Positions 1 to 9,655 of a DNA stretch of 37,994 nt are shown here, in pieces. The DNA lies in the IMG/VR virus record IMGVR_UViG_3300021961_000255, positions 1 to 37,994 of that record; one strand, 5' to 3'. Origin of the DNA: a virus. The notes under the pieces were generated by a model. That model did not search any database and was not told the origin of the DNA. It saw only the letters and a program-made list of their open reading frames with translations. A program made the position numbers and the translations under genes. Each line of letters opens with the position of its first letter. Position 1 is the first letter of the stretch.

Positions 1-718
1 TCGTTGCAGGGACCGATGCGTCCGTTTGGAAATACCAGATACTCGAATCGAATTGCCATGCAAACGTCCCACCGGCATAACCGCGTACTGTGTCCGCCGA
101 CGATTCGGTGATGTATGTATTGCTGCCGCCGTCGAGGTAAATCTGTTGACCAGCCGGAATCGCTAGGTAGCTATTAAGCGTCAAACCCTGACTCGCGCCG
201 AAGGTCGCCGCCAGCGCGCCTCGGGAGTAGATGCGGACGTCGCCGGAGGCGTTGGAGGCATTGATATTCAACCCACCACTACCAGACGCTATCAGTGCCA
301 CTCCATCGGCGTATTGCGGAGCACCTGCCGAGAATGTTGACGAGAAGACGTCCAACGTGAACCGCGTAGCACTGCCGTCGTTTCCAACGTAGAAGCTCGA
401 CCGTGCCGCGCTGCCGTTCGAGAGGTTGCGTACTCGCACCGCTTGCGTACCGGTCGTCGTCGCGTCAAAGGTGTTCGTCCCGGCTCCGTTGACGGCCAGG
501 AGGCCCGCTGCGGAGATGGACATGTATTTAGTCGTCCCGATGCCGAACTCAATTGGCGTGCCAGACGCTGCCCGGATGAATGTCGCGTAAGCTGTGCCGT
601 CAGAGAAGAAGGATCCCGCCGTCGATCCGTTCTGCCCGACGTAGGCGCTGCCGCCGGTGTTCGTCATAGCCATCGCGGCGTAGGACGTGCCGGTTCCCGG
701 CTGGAGTGTGAGGGGGAA
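1..718. repeat. Left terminal repeat (copy A), matches right end of window
   Basis: Bases 1-718 align without gaps to 37277-37994 (constant offset 37276). By eye I count 23 substitutions, about 97% identity, clustered around 178-184, 248-254 and 611-653. The match begins at the first base and ends at the last base of the window, which is what a contig with redundant ends gives. Both copies lie in the tail-fibre gene, and most changes are synonymous. I infer a circular or terminally redundant genome in which the two ends come from slightly different variants, rather than a tandem duplication. Joining the ends directly breaks the reading frame, while collapsing them keeps it. Confidence 0.9.
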
Positions 719-1402
719 CGCCGACGAAACTGTAAATGTATTCGCCGCATTCAACAGCGCCACATTGCTGCTGCTGGAGATGGCCGACCCGCCGCCCCAT
801 GCGACTGAGCCAGACCACGTCAGCGCGCCCGCGTTGTTGTACAGATTTGTCGTCGTTGAACCGGGCACCGCATTTGGAATGACAATACCGTGCGTGGACG
901 GGACCCCACCGCTAAGGCTGATGCCACCAGCAAAAGTCTGCCCGGACGCGTTGGAAAACGTGTTGGCCTGGTCGAGATACGCGACGTTCGACAGCGTCCC
1001 GCCGGTATTAATGCTCGTCCCGTTCAACTGCAATGCCGAAGTAGCATTCAGCGTGCCCGTGACCGTCACCACGGCGCCAGATTCCGACACGATGGAATCG
1101 CCCACCGCATTCGACGCGGTAAACTTGGCCAGCTTTCCCGTGGTGCCGCTCAACGATGAACCGGTCGCCAAGGGGATACCGTTCCACGTCAGCGTGCCAG
1201 CATTGTTGTACAGCGCAAACGACGTATCTGCCGGCACGTCAGATGGCATCACAATACCAGCGTCGGTCAAAGTACCACCGCTCAACGCTAGGCCCTTATC
1301 CAAGGCCAGCTGCTCAGCCGTGGCGCCACCGGTCACCTCAAGAGCATTGGCCGCCGAAGACGTGGCGGCAATAGTAGTAAAACGGGCGTCTGATGGGGGC
1401 AT
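1..1402 (-). CDS. Tail fibre, N-terminal and central part (runs off left edge; continues at 37276-36765)
   Basis: This open frame starts at ATG 1402, one base into the stop of the preceding gene (TAATG), and is still open at base 1. It begins MPPSDARFTTIAATSSAANA and is rich in Gly, Ser, Thr and Ala, as beta-structured phage fibres are. A motif of the form GIVxPxxVPxxT...LYNNAGxLTWxG occurs twice in the first 190 residues, so the shaft has internal repeats. If the window ends are collapsed, the frame continues without interruption into the S74 chaperone domain encoded at 36765-37276, giving a 637-residue fibre. It should be the receptor-binding fibre, downstream of a separate head-binding tail protein. 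The depolymerase or receptor target cannot be read from the sequence. Confidence 0.85.
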   Translation of the reverse strand, partial: MPPSDARFTTIAATSSAANALEVTGGATAEQLALDKGLALSGGTLTDAGIVMPSDVPADTSFALYNNAGTLTWNGIPLATGSSLSGTTGKLAKFTASNAVGDSIVSESGAVVTVTGTLNATSALQLNGTSINTGGTLSNVAYLDQANTFSNASGQTFAGGISLSGGVPSTHGIVIPNAVPGSTTTNLYNNAGALTWSGSVAWGGGSAISSSSNVALLNAANTFTVSSAFPLTLQPGTGTSYAAMAMTNTGGSAYVGQNGSTAGSFFSDGTAYATFIRAASGTPIEFGIGTTKYMSISAAGLLAVNGAGTNTFDATTTGTQAVRVRNLSNGSAARSSFYVGNDGSATRFTLDVFSSTFSAGAPQYADGVALIASGSGGLNINASNASGDVRIYSRGALAATFGASQGLTLNSYLAIPAGQQIYLDGGSNTYITESSADTVRGYAGGTFAWQFDSSIWYFQTDASVPAT

Positions 1403-2082
1403 TATGCGGTCCTCACAAGGGCCAGCGACCACACATAACTAATGGTCCCTGTGTCAGTTTTGGTTTTAACGGCATACGTTTTTGCAGTGCCTCCCGCAGC
1501 AAACGTAATGGCGGAACTTGCCTGCAATTCTCCGTTGTTATCAGAACTTGAAATCTGCACCAATGGGGTGTCCGGCGCGCCATCGCTTAAATTAAACAAA
1601 CCAGCGCTGACCGTTTCCGATGCCCCAGCCTGCAACATACCCTGCAGCTGGTAGGTGCCAACCAGATCATTAGAATCAATGGTGAAAAAAGAACTGCCAG
1701 GATGCAACGTCGCGACAGTCGTGCCGCTTGGATATGACGTGTTCGTGACAGGGTAAAAATCATTGCCGCCGAACGTAAACGCCGCCCCTCCCAAGCTCGA
1801 GCTGAGAGCCGTCGACGCAATGGGGTCATACGTGTCCTGCAGGACATCCTGACTGTTATAAACAACCGCCTTAATCGTCTCTGGCCCCTGGTACACCGTT
1901 ACCTTGCCGTCCGCCGGCAAGATAATCGGGTTTGACCATGGGGTCAGTAGCGCGGCGTCCTGGTACACCGTGGTGGGCGTACTGGTACCGGTAACGTATG
2001 TATAGACCTTGCCCCCAGACAGGGGAGCTCCGGTGCTATCGGTGAAATATAGAAACCAACTGGGAGTGAGTGTGCCTGCCAT
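1402..2082 (-). CDS. Tail protein with head-binding/adaptor-type N-terminal domain
   Basis: The 226-residue product begins MAGTLTPSWFLYFTDSTGAP and continues with GGKVYTYVTGTSTPTTVYQD and a later LPADGKVTVYQG segment. This layout (Gly-Gly-Lys-hydrophobic-Tyr-Thr-Tyr, then a Pro-x-x-Leu-x-x-x-Gly turn) is typical of N-terminal domains that attach phage spikes or fibres to the tail. The remainder is Ser/Thr/Gly-rich beta structure. The ATG at 2082 follows an AGAAGGGA ribosome site and directly abuts the end of the large internal protein gene. The 3' end overlaps the fibre start by one base, so translation is probably coupled. I infer an adaptor on which the longer fibre is mounted. A short secondary spike is the alternative. 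Confidence 0.7.
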   Translation of the reverse strand: MAGTLTPSWFLYFTDSTGAPLSGGKVYTYVTGTSTPTTVYQDAALLTPWSNPIILPADGKVTVYQGPETIKAVVYNSQDVLQDTYDPIASTALSSSLGGAAFTFGGNDFYPVTNTSYPSGTTVATLHPGSSFFTIDSNDLVGTYQLQGMLQAGASETVSAGLFNLSDGAPDTPLVQISSSDNNGELQASSAITFAAGGTAKTYAVKTKTDTGTISYVWSLALVRTA

Positions 2083-4683
2083 TTACTGTCCCTTCTGCGA
2101 CTCATGCACCAACGCACCGACCAAGAAAGCGGGCACAATCCCACGCTTGGCCGCATCCGCGAGGGCTTGGAATCGCTCACCAGGACGTGCCTTGGCAAAA
2201 ATCTCGCGCGCCTTGAGTATATCAGGGCGCGTTACGCCGTAATTGACGGCCCACGCTGCGTCTCGCTCATTCTTGGCGAACAGTAACAGAGGAATGCGGG
2301 CGTCTTTCTCAAACGCTGCCATTGTCGTGGGAGACTGCGCAACAGCGTCGAGCATTTGCCGAGTAACCTCTCCACCGCGATCCTGCCATGCGCTGCCGTA
2401 GTAGATGGAACCCTTCTCAACGGGATGCGCCGTAAGATTGCCTTTAATGTCAACTCCTGCGGCCTTGAGCGCAGCCCGCACTTCGGCCACCATCGCTTTG
2501 CCCATCAGCGTATTCGGTTCGCTGCTCGGATCGCCAGCGGGATTGCGCCCCAAGACCACAATGCCGCCGTCCTTGTCGTTCGCCAGCCAGTATCCCTTCG
2601 GCTCGAGCGCATCGGCGACAGTCTTCATGGTGGCCTGATCCAATCCCGACGGAATGTCCAGCACCAATCCAGTGGACTTGTCTTGCGACCCCTTCAAAAG
2701 ACGCCCCGTATTCCAGGCGCCCATCTCTTGCGCGTCGAAGAAGGACCGGAAAGATTCCGTCGCATTCATCGCACGACGACTGCCTTCCGCCAACTGTGTG
2801 TCAGCCATCTGAGTGCCGGCCAATGGACGCGCCACGTTTACCGGGTTGAGTTCGTCCTTGTAGCGCCCCACCGTGCGCGTGGTCGGCCCGGGCATCAGCC
2901 CCTGCGCGGCATACAGCGCATCGTTGCCAAACTCCGTGTCCCAGCGGGCCTGGTCGTCAAACGCCCGCCGCGCTTCCGGTGTGGCATCCAGCAGTCCAGG
3001 CAGATGACCTGTGGCGGCCCCAGGCGTGGACTCATAGGTGGCACTCCCCTCAAACCGAGGGAAATACGTGGCGAAACTCTTGCCGGCATCCCCGGGATCA
3101 ATCTGCCCCTGGCGAATCTTGCTGCCCACCCACGCCGCGGCCTGCGAGGAGCCGGTGTCCCAATCGTCAAACCCACCCAGCTTGCGTTCGTTCGCAATGC
3201 GAATCGCCGCCGCTCGGATGCGGTCCATGAACGCATGGTTCGCCTCCGACACGGTCTGATTCTCTGGGTAGCCCATCACGCGGGCCTCATGCATGTCATT
3301 GACACCACGTCCCACACGCTCTGGTGCCCAAGCCACCGACATCTGACGCGAAAATGGGTCACGTTTCAGCCCGATGTAGTTCCGCATCTCGTTGTAGACC
3401 TGCTCCAACTTCGGAATCTGTTCGTTCTTGAATCGCGCTGCGGTGATGGGATCGCCGGTCATCGCCTGCACATGCGCGTTGCGACTCATGTTCGCGTTTC
3501 CGCCCACAGAATTGGCTGGCGACAACACGGCGAGATTGTCCGCCATCTGATCGGCTACTTTCGTATCGCCAGCCGACCGACTCAAGAGGTCATCGCTGAC
3601 CTCCCGATACCATGCGCGTCCCTGCACGCCTTCCAGCATGGCATTCAGGTAATTCTTGACCATCGCACTGACGGCCTGCGGCGTGTCCACCCCCCTAGGG
3701 GCGCCGACGTATTGCCCGGCCCGCACGGTCCCGCCGTGTCGCGCCTTGGTAATCTTCGGCAACACTTCTTCCGAGATAATCTCGCCGGCCCGCTTCGCCT
3801 CTCCGCTGGGACTCGGGCCCAACTCACTAATGATTTCTTGTCGGAGCCGTTGTAGTGCTGCGTTCAGACCATCAGGATCAGAGGTCATCTCCTTCGAGAC
3901 TGGCATGTTGTCAACAATGGCTCGGATCACAGACTCTGTATCCCCGCGAAGGACTCTCTCGCGTCCGTAGCTCCGGTCCACATCTGAGACTTCAATACGA
4001 TCACCCACAAGGGCGCTGTAACCACGAGAATCAAGGTCTAATTCTTCGACCGCGCGGGCGAGATCATCAGGATGCGACCGAGACAATTTCTTGAATAGGT
4101 CGTTGGCGCGCTTCTTGGTGATCTTGGACACCACGCGAGCCTCGCCGCCTGGACTCGGGTCCAAGATGCCGCCGACAATACCCAATCCCATGCCCAGCTG
4201 CTCCAACCGCGACCCGCGGTCAGGAGTGGCCCGTTCTCCACCGGTGAACCCCGACCCTAAGGCGTCCAATGACGAAACCGCCGCTTCGGGCGTCAACTGT
4301 CGCAACTCATCGCCAGCCTGCTGCGCAAACTCCGACGCGCCCTGATACGCCCGCTGCGCTAGGTCACGCGTGCCCTCGGCCACCTGCTGGACGGTCTGCA
4401 TGTCCCTGTCAAACTTCGCCTTCGCTAGCCCCACCCCCAGCTGCGCGGCGGCCTGCACACGGTCACGCAGGGATGTCAATCCCTCGTCTGCTTGCTGATA
4501 CAGCCCGACCAGCCATTCATCGAAGGAAGGTGTGGGAGGGCCGGACTGGCCCATCGCGCCACCAGGACCGCCCCCACGACCGCCCTGCGGCGCTGAAACA
4601 GGCGGGGCACCCCCACGCCCACCAACAGGCGGCCCGGGCACAATGCGCCCTCCCACGACCAACGGACGACGGTCCTGCGCCAT
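2083..4683 (-). CDS. Large internal virion (ejection-type) protein
   Basis: This 866-residue protein is the largest in the genome. It has a Pro/Gly-rich N-terminus (about residues 1-50), a predicted helical stretch around 60-125, and a long soluble region with motifs such as YFPRFEGSATYES and NPVNVARPL. Proteins of this kind lie between the tail tube genes and the fibre genes of many short-tailed phages and are packaged, then ejected with the DNA. No peptidase or transglycosylase signature (such as the Glu-containing SLT motif) is obvious. The ATG at 4683 forms a TAATG overlap with the upstream gene and has GGAGGGGG in front. The role is inferred from position, size and neighbouring ejection-type proteins. 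Confidence 0.6.
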   Translation of the reverse strand: MAQDRRPLVVGGRIVPGPPVGGRGGAPPVSAPQGGRGGGPGGAMGQSGPPTPSFDEWLVGLYQQADEGLTSLRDRVQAAAQLGVGLAKAKFDRDMQTVQQVAEGTRDLAQRAYQGASEFAQQAGDELRQLTPEAAVSSLDALGSGFTGGERATPDRGSRLEQLGMGLGIVGGILDPSPGGEARVVSKITKKRANDLFKKLSRSHPDDLARAVEELDLDSRGYSALVGDRIEVSDVDRSYGRERVLRGDTESVIRAIVDNMPVSKEMTSDPDGLNAALQRLRQEIISELGPSPSGEAKRAGEIISEEVLPKITKARHGGTVRAGQYVGAPRGVDTPQAVSAMVKNYLNAMLEGVQGRAWYREVSDDLLSRSAGDTKVADQMADNLAVLSPANSVGGNANMSRNAHVQAMTGDPITAARFKNEQIPKLEQVYNEMRNYIGLKRDPFSRQMSVAWAPERVGRGVNDMHEARVMGYPENQTVSEANHAFMDRIRAAAIRIANERKLGGFDDWDTGSSQAAAWVGSKIRQGQIDPGDAGKSFATYFPRFEGSATYESTPGAATGHLPGLLDATPEARRAFDDQARWDTEFGNDALYAAQGLMPGPTTRTVGRYKDELNPVNVARPLAGTQMADTQLAEGSRRAMNATESFRSFFDAQEMGAWNTGRLLKGSQDKSTGLVLDIPSGLDQATMKTVADALEPKGYWLANDKDGGIVVLGRNPAGDPSSEPNTLMGKAMVAEVRAALKAAGVDIKGNLTAHPVEKGSIYYGSAWQDRGGEVTRQMLDAVAQSPTTMAAFEKDARIPLLLFAKNERDAAWAVNYGVTRPDILKAREIFAKARPGERFQALADAAKRGIVPAFLVGALVHESQKGQ

Positions 4684-6014
4684 TACGATCCCCCTCCTCC
4701 GGTATTCAGGCCGGGGCCAGCCGCCCGACTCGGCACCGACGTGGCTCCGGTCAGCATCTGCAACCCGCGCAGCACATTGGAGGCCGTCAACTGACTCTCC
4801 GGCAACAACGACGCCACACGGTAAATCTGCTGCGCTGTGAAACTCGCAAACTGCGGGTTATTGAGTAGGGCCGCGGCAAGCATCGCCGGACGTTCCGACA
4901 CAATCGCAAGAGCTCCACTCAGGCCGACCAGGTTGTGATTCGCAATGCGACTGACCGCCTCGTCCATCGCTCTGGCTGCAGGAATCTGTCGCTGCATCGC
5001 CGCATTGATCGGACGCGCCTCGGGAACCTCGCGCACAATGCCTTCCTTCAGCGCACGCGCCGTGACTTTCTCAGCCGCCGCCGTGGCAGATTCTGCGGCG
5101 CCGGCAGGATACGACTTGCTAAACGTGTCGTAAATCTGCCGCTTCATCTTCTGCGCCTCTGCCACGGTCATCTTGTAGGGCGCATTTTTGAGCAGGTTGA
5201 AAGACCGCTCCAGAGCATCCAATTGCAGAGCCGCGGCCTGCGTGGAGGCTGGCCCCACGTCTCGTGCCGCCGCTCTCAAGGCATCCCGCAATTCCTCACG
5301 ACGCACGAATCCGTCCGCGCCGGCAACGACCTCGTCCAGTGCATCCTCCAGCTCGCCGATCGTCTCGCGCACGGCACGCGCATTCCCGCGTCGAATCGTG
5401 CCTCGACCCTGCGACAGGACCGTCTCGGCAATTTCGTCCTTGGCCTGCTCGAGGCTGCCGCCCGTACGCATCGTCGAAGTGGAACGCGCCGTAGGCATCG
5501 TAATTTTCGCTCCACGGTTCCAGAGAGATCTCGCAGTGTTCTTCAGCCACGGAGCCGCCACAGATGCGACCTTGCCAGCCAGCCCTAAGCCACTCTGCTC
5601 AACACCGGCCCACAGCGCACGAATCTTGCGTTCGACCGGGTCGATGTCTTGGTCCGCATCCGACGCAATCTGCGCTGCGCCCGCCATCATCGCCGGAATC
5701 GTCAACCCACCAGACATCGCCGCCCCAATCGCCCCCGCCGCCGGCACCGCCATTTCCCGTCCGGTTGCAATCGACTGCTCACGACGCTCTGGCGTCATCC
5801 CACCCTGTCGTGCCGCAATCGCCGACATCTGCCGCTCAGGCACACCAGGTCGTTCCGATACCGTGCGTCCACCCATCACAAGTCTCGGCGCATTGAAAGG
5901 TTGTTGAGACAACGTCTGCAATGCCTCCCGCATGACATTCTCAGACGTTCCAGCCGGAAACTCCACGATGCCATGCCCGGGCACTTGCACGCGAATGGGA
6001 CGGTCCTGCATCAC
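4683..6014 (-). CDS. Internal virion protein with hydrophobic segment, ejection-type
   Basis: The product has 443 residues (GTG at 6014; an ATG one codon later at 6011 is equally possible). The first 36 residues carry a small domain reading VQVPGHGIVEFPAGTSENVM, a module I recognise in internal proteins of other podoviruses. Residues about 88-117 form a Gly/Ala-rich hydrophobic stretch (PAAGAIGAAMSGGLTIPAMM), long enough to enter a membrane, followed by a helical region. It overlaps both neighbours by a few bases and sits between two other putative ejection proteins. I infer a protein that helps form the DNA passage through the cell envelope. Enzymatic motifs were not seen. Confidence 0.6.
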   Translation of the reverse strand: MMQDRPIRVQVPGHGIVEFPAGTSENVMREALQTLSQQPFNAPRLVMGGRTVSERPGVPERQMSAIAARQGGMTPERREQSIATGREMAVPAAGAIGAAMSGGLTIPAMMAGAAQIASDADQDIDPVERKIRALWAGVEQSGLGLAGKVASVAAPWLKNTARSLWNRGAKITMPTARSTSTMRTGGSLEQAKDEIAETVLSQGRGTIRRGNARAVRETIGELEDALDEVVAGADGFVRREELRDALRAAARDVGPASTQAAALQLDALERSFNLLKNAPYKMTVAEAQKMKRQIYDTFSKSYPAGAAESATAAAEKVTARALKEGIVREVPEARPINAAMQRQIPAARAMDEAVSRIANHNLVGLSGALAIVSERPAMLAAALLNNPQFASFTAQQIYRVASLLPESQLTASNVLRGLQMLTGATSVPSRAAGPGLNTGGGGS

Positions 6015-7660
6015 CGCCCCCCTGCCCGCTTGAAGGTGCCGGTGGCCGCATCAAAGATCAGGTCTGCTTGACCCGCCTGATTGCCACCACCACTTGCTCG
6101 AGAAGGACGATACCGATCACCCACTCCGAACAATTCCCAGATTTTCTTCCGAGACAAGTCCACGGCGCTTTCTTGCACGTCCAACACACGCTGCATGTTG
6201 TCCCTGAGCGCCTTCTGCAATCCGTCTAATGTGCCAGAGGAGATACCAGACCGCAGTACATTACGCGCAGACCTGAGATCTTCCTCGTAGGATGCGCCCT
6301 TACGACCAGTTGTGTTGAATCGCAAGATGTCGTTCACCAAACCCTCAAGCAGCACGCCATACGCTGCCACATCAGGATTATTGAACTCGCCGCCGATATA
6401 CGCTTTAACCGCATTTAGAGCACGGGCGTCAGTGAAACCTAAATCTACTGCCGCCTGCTTGAGGTTGTTGATGCCGGCTTCAATTTCTCCTGAAATCAGA
6501 TACACAGAATTGGCGCGTTCGATGTTGTCCTTGAGTGTCTGGTTATAGGCATTGAATTGCGACTGCAACGTTGCCACGTCCACGCCCTTCTTCGCGGCCC
6601 ACTGCTGCAATTCGGACGTAGCGCGATTACGCGTCTCACCTCGAGGCAACGACGAAAGTCGCCCTGTGGCCGCCATGAAGGCGTTGTAGCCCAGCCCCGT
6701 GTGCCCCATGATGTCCTGAGAATCACTATCTGCCGCCAGCACATCGGGCGGTGGTGTCTCAACGTCTACCCTCTCAGGTGCGCGTGTCGAAGATGCGGCC
6801 TGCCCCATCGTTCTGATAATGTTATTAATTTCATTCCTAGCGGCGTCTCGCTCTGCTGGCGTCGTCGCTGCCGCCATACGCTGTTGTGCCTGCCCCAACT
6901 GCTGATCCAACGTGAGAACACGTTCCTCTGGCGTCCCTTGCACCACGACCCGCGGCTTGCCATCCGGACCAAGATTACTTACGTCGACAAGCGTTTCGTC
7001 TGGTCCCAACTTCATCAAATTCTGAGGCTTCTTCGACATCTGCAGCAGCTTCTGCGCGAATTGTTCCGGCTGCTGCATCCAGAGGGTGCGCCATGCGCCG
7101 GTATCCACGCCAAGCGTGTCAGCCGCGGTAAACGACCCCTCAATCACTCTTGGGTCGAAATCCGATTGCACAATCGGCTCAACCAGGTGCATCGCCACAT
7201 TCTGTGCCGCCCGATCAATCTTGGCCTGGTCCCCAGACTCGACCGCCTGCTGATAGGTCATGACTGACGTGTTGAACTGTGCCACCGAGGTCGCCAACTC
7301 CATACCCAACGGCCCAAGGCCCGACTGCGCTGACAGCTCCATGACCCTCTGCGGGTCCAACCTGCCGTCAACGATCGACTGTTCCAGCACATTGGACAAG
7401 ACGTTCCTGTCCGCCTCCTGTCGTCTGGCCTGCTGGAGATTCAGTCGCGCCGTCTCGGTCAGGATGCTCTGCCGCTCTCGCTCGGCCTCGCGGTCCTTCT
7501 GCGCCTCCAACTGACCAGGAATTGCTGCCGCAAGCTGGCCCAGCTGTCCGAAAGCATTGGCCCAGATATTGCCCCTCTGCAGTTCTGCCTGAGCTCGAGC
7601 GTCTGCAGCGCCTTGGGAAATCCGTGCGACGTTTGACGCGTATGTGTCGTAAAAACTCAT
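6011..7660 (-). CDS. Internal virion protein, helical, ejection-type
   Basis: The 549-residue protein starts MSFYDTYASNVARISQGAAD behind an AAGAGG ribosome site. It is strongly helical and charged near the N-terminus (residues about 25-90 rich in Gln, Ala, Glu and Arg), with no membrane span and no recognisable catalytic motif. The C-terminus is Gly/Arg-rich. It is placed in the run of large genes between the tail completion factors and the fibre genes, where P22-like phages encode proteins ejected ahead of the DNA. The assignment rests on gene order and composition only. Confidence 0.55.
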   Translation of the reverse strand: MSFYDTYASNVARISQGAADARAQAELQRGNIWANAFGQLGQLAAAIPGQLEAQKDREAERERQSILTETARLNLQQARRQEADRNVLSNVLEQSIVDGRLDPQRVMELSAQSGLGPLGMELATSVAQFNTSVMTYQQAVESGDQAKIDRAAQNVAMHLVEPIVQSDFDPRVIEGSFTAADTLGVDTGAWRTLWMQQPEQFAQKLLQMSKKPQNLMKLGPDETLVDVSNLGPDGKPRVVVQGTPEERVLTLDQQLGQAQQRMAAATTPAERDAARNEINNIIRTMGQAASSTRAPERVDVETPPPDVLAADSDSQDIMGHTGLGYNAFMAATGRLSSLPRGETRNRATSELQQWAAKKGVDVATLQSQFNAYNQTLKDNIERANSVYLISGEIEAGINNLKQAAVDLGFTDARALNAVKAYIGGEFNNPDVAAYGVLLEGLVNDILRFNTTGRKGASYEEDLRSARNVLRSGISSGTLDGLQKALRDNMQRVLDVQESAVDLSRKKIWELFGVGDRYRPSRASGGGNQAGQADLIFDAATGTFKRAGGR

Positions 7661-7669
7661 TGCAACCTC

Positions 7670-9655
7670 TTACGTCATGTATTGAAGTTCAGCAATCATG
7701 TTGCGATAAGCCTGATCAAACGACTGACCACGAGACATGTATTCCTGCATCCAGGCCTGCTGCTGGCTATTCAGGCCCTGCATAAAGCGCTGCTGGTCCG
7801 CAGTCAGGTCAATCTGCTGCTGCTGCATCTGATACGCCTTCGCCTGGTTGGCAGCGTTGTACGCGTTCTGATACGCCTGCTGCGCCTGAGCCGCATTAAA
7901 CTGCGCGCCCTGCAAGCCGAACGCATTAGCCTGCTGATTAGCCGCCAACCCAGTGTTGACATTGAACTGCTGCGCCGCCAACGCGTTCGCAGCGTTCTGC
8001 ATGGACGCCTGCTGTTGACGTTCCGCAGCGAGGTTGTAGTTTTGCAAGTTCAAACCAGCGTAATTAAACGCATTGGCCTGATTGGCCTGCTGGGCAGCCA
8101 ATTCCCGCTGTGCAGCTGCATTGTAGTTTGCAGCATTAGCAGCATACGCATTGAGAGCGTTTGCTGCATTCATCTGGGCCGTACTCGCTGCCTGGGAATA
8201 TCCCTGCTGCTGACCAGTTAGATTCGCCTGATATGCCCGCAAAGCCTGCTCAGCATTCATGCCCTGCTGTGTTGCCGCCTGTTGGAAATTCTGGCCGGCA
8301 GCAGCCAGTTCGGCATTGAAACGGGCCAAGCGCTGCGCTTCATTCTGCTGCGCTGCCGATAGTCCCTGACCAAATTGCTGCGCCTGTTCACCCTGCCTAA
8401 CGGCCTGATTCAGCGCATATGTGTCACGGGCTCGGCTTACAGCATTGGCGTATTCCTGAGACCCCATCTGCTGGCCAAACGCGTTAATATCTTTCAGGGT
8501 TCCACCGGTACGAAGCAGCCCACGTCCAGCGGCGGACTGTTCCAGCGCTTTCCGGCCCTGCTCCAATCTAAATTGATAACCAGGATCCTGCTCAAGCGCC
8601 TGCTGCCCAGTCGGAAGTTCAAACTTCTGGGACGATGCCAATGGGTTATAAGAAAAATCAGGAATGCCACCCAAAGGCGAAACTGGCTTATTGGAGTCCA
8701 ACTTTGGTTCACCGACAAACGTTGACGGAAGCGCCTGACCGTACGAAAACTGCTCAGGGGATGCCAAGCTGCCCATAGAACCAGTGGCGGTAATTGGAGA
8801 GCTTCCGTACTGAGTCGGTGCTTGTCCGGCAGCAGTAATTGTCTGAGGCGCCACCGATGACGGTGTCGTCATTGCCTGCGGAGACCACGACGTAGCAGAC
8901 GGAGAATCTGGCGGAATAAACCCGCCCGCAGTGTAGGAATACGGGTTGCTGTACTGAGAAACGCCACCAGAATACACAAACGGCGCTACTCCTCCGCTAG
9001 TGCTACCAGTCGTCGCGGGGAATCCACCTGAATACGTTGTTCCAGTGCCAGCAGAGGGGACGGCGGGAGGTGCGGTTCTACCTGTTCCCTGCTCAGACTC
9101 TGGCAACCACTGCCACCCTTGGTTTCCACCAGAAGAAAAACCTCGACCAACGTCAAATGTGTCAAGACCAGGGATTACTAGTCGGTCTCCATTGGTTCCA
9201 GAAATAGAGGCTCCGGGAAACAACTGCTGAATTTCCGGGAGAGCCCTGCGAAGCCCTTCAGGCGTCGAAGGATATTTCTGAAGGATTCGCCCAATCTGAT
9301 ATTTGGGCGTATTGTGAGCCGGGTTAGACCACTTGTTGGGGTCCCAACCAGCGGGGGCCTCTCCGTAATTAGTGGTAACTGCCCCTGGGGCCGGCTGATT
9401 TGCCATCTGCACCCCATAATTACTTGCGCCAGTGCCGTAAGCGGTATTGGGGTTGTCATTTCCATATGCCGCAGTGGCATTAAATGATTCAGGCGGGGGG
9501 CCCTGCCAACCAGGGTTAACCTGCTGGTTTTGCGCAAATTCAATGGCCAATGGATGGTCGCTGGGCACCCACGATCCATTGTCAAGCAATACCCAATCAG
9601 GGCCCGGCGCCTGTTCGTCCGGGGCGATGTATCCGTTATCTTCAAACCATCCCAT
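7670..9655 (-). CDS. Internal virion/DNA-transfer-type protein with Ala/Asn/Gln-rich helical repeats
   Basis: I place the start at ATG 9655 (MGWFEDNGYIAPDEQ), which overlaps the end of the preceding gene by 14 bases; a longer frame from 9709 would run much further into that gene. The product is 661 residues. The N-terminal half is Pro/Ser/Gly/Tyr-rich and looks disordered. Around residue 355 comes a motif DPGYQFRLEQGRKALEQSAA, found in putative DNA-transfer proteins of other short-tailed phages. From about residue 400 to the end it is a near-continuous Ala/Asn/Gln-rich helix with irregular repeats (NAANALNAYAAN, QQAYQNAYNAAN). I infer a long helical ejection or internal protein. No enzyme motif is visible. 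Confidence 0.6.
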   Translation of the reverse strand: MGWFEDNGYIAPDEQAPGPDWVLLDNGSWVPSDHPLAIEFAQNQQVNPGWQGPPPESFNATAAYGNDNPNTAYGTGASNYGVQMANQPAPGAVTTNYGEAPAGWDPNKWSNPAHNTPKYQIGRILQKYPSTPEGLRRALPEIQQLFPGASISGTNGDRLVIPGLDTFDVGRGFSSGGNQGWQWLPESEQGTGRTAPPAVPSAGTGTTYSGGFPATTGSTSGGVAPFVYSGGVSQYSNPYSYTAGGFIPPDSPSATSWSPQAMTTPSSVAPQTITAAGQAPTQYGSSPITATGSMGSLASPEQFSYGQALPSTFVGEPKLDSNKPVSPLGGIPDFSYNPLASSQKFELPTGQQALEQDPGYQFRLEQGRKALEQSAAGRGLLRTGGTLKDINAFGQQMGSQEYANAVSRARDTYALNQAVRQGEQAQQFGQGLSAAQQNEAQRLARFNAELAAAGQNFQQAATQQGMNAEQALRAYQANLTGQQQGYSQAASTAQMNAANALNAYAANAANYNAAAQRELAAQQANQANAFNYAGLNLQNYNLAAERQQQASMQNAANALAAQQFNVNTGLAANQQANAFGLQGAQFNAAQAQQAYQNAYNAANQAKAYQMQQQQIDLTADQQRFMQGLNSQQQAWMQEYMSRGQSFDQAYRNMIAELQYMT

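Noticed and set aside
2356-3855. 499-codon plus-strand open frame
   Set aside because: It is antisense to the 866-residue internal protein, rich in Arg/His/Gly as expected for a GC-rich shadow, and has no ribosome site or neighbouring plus-strand operon.
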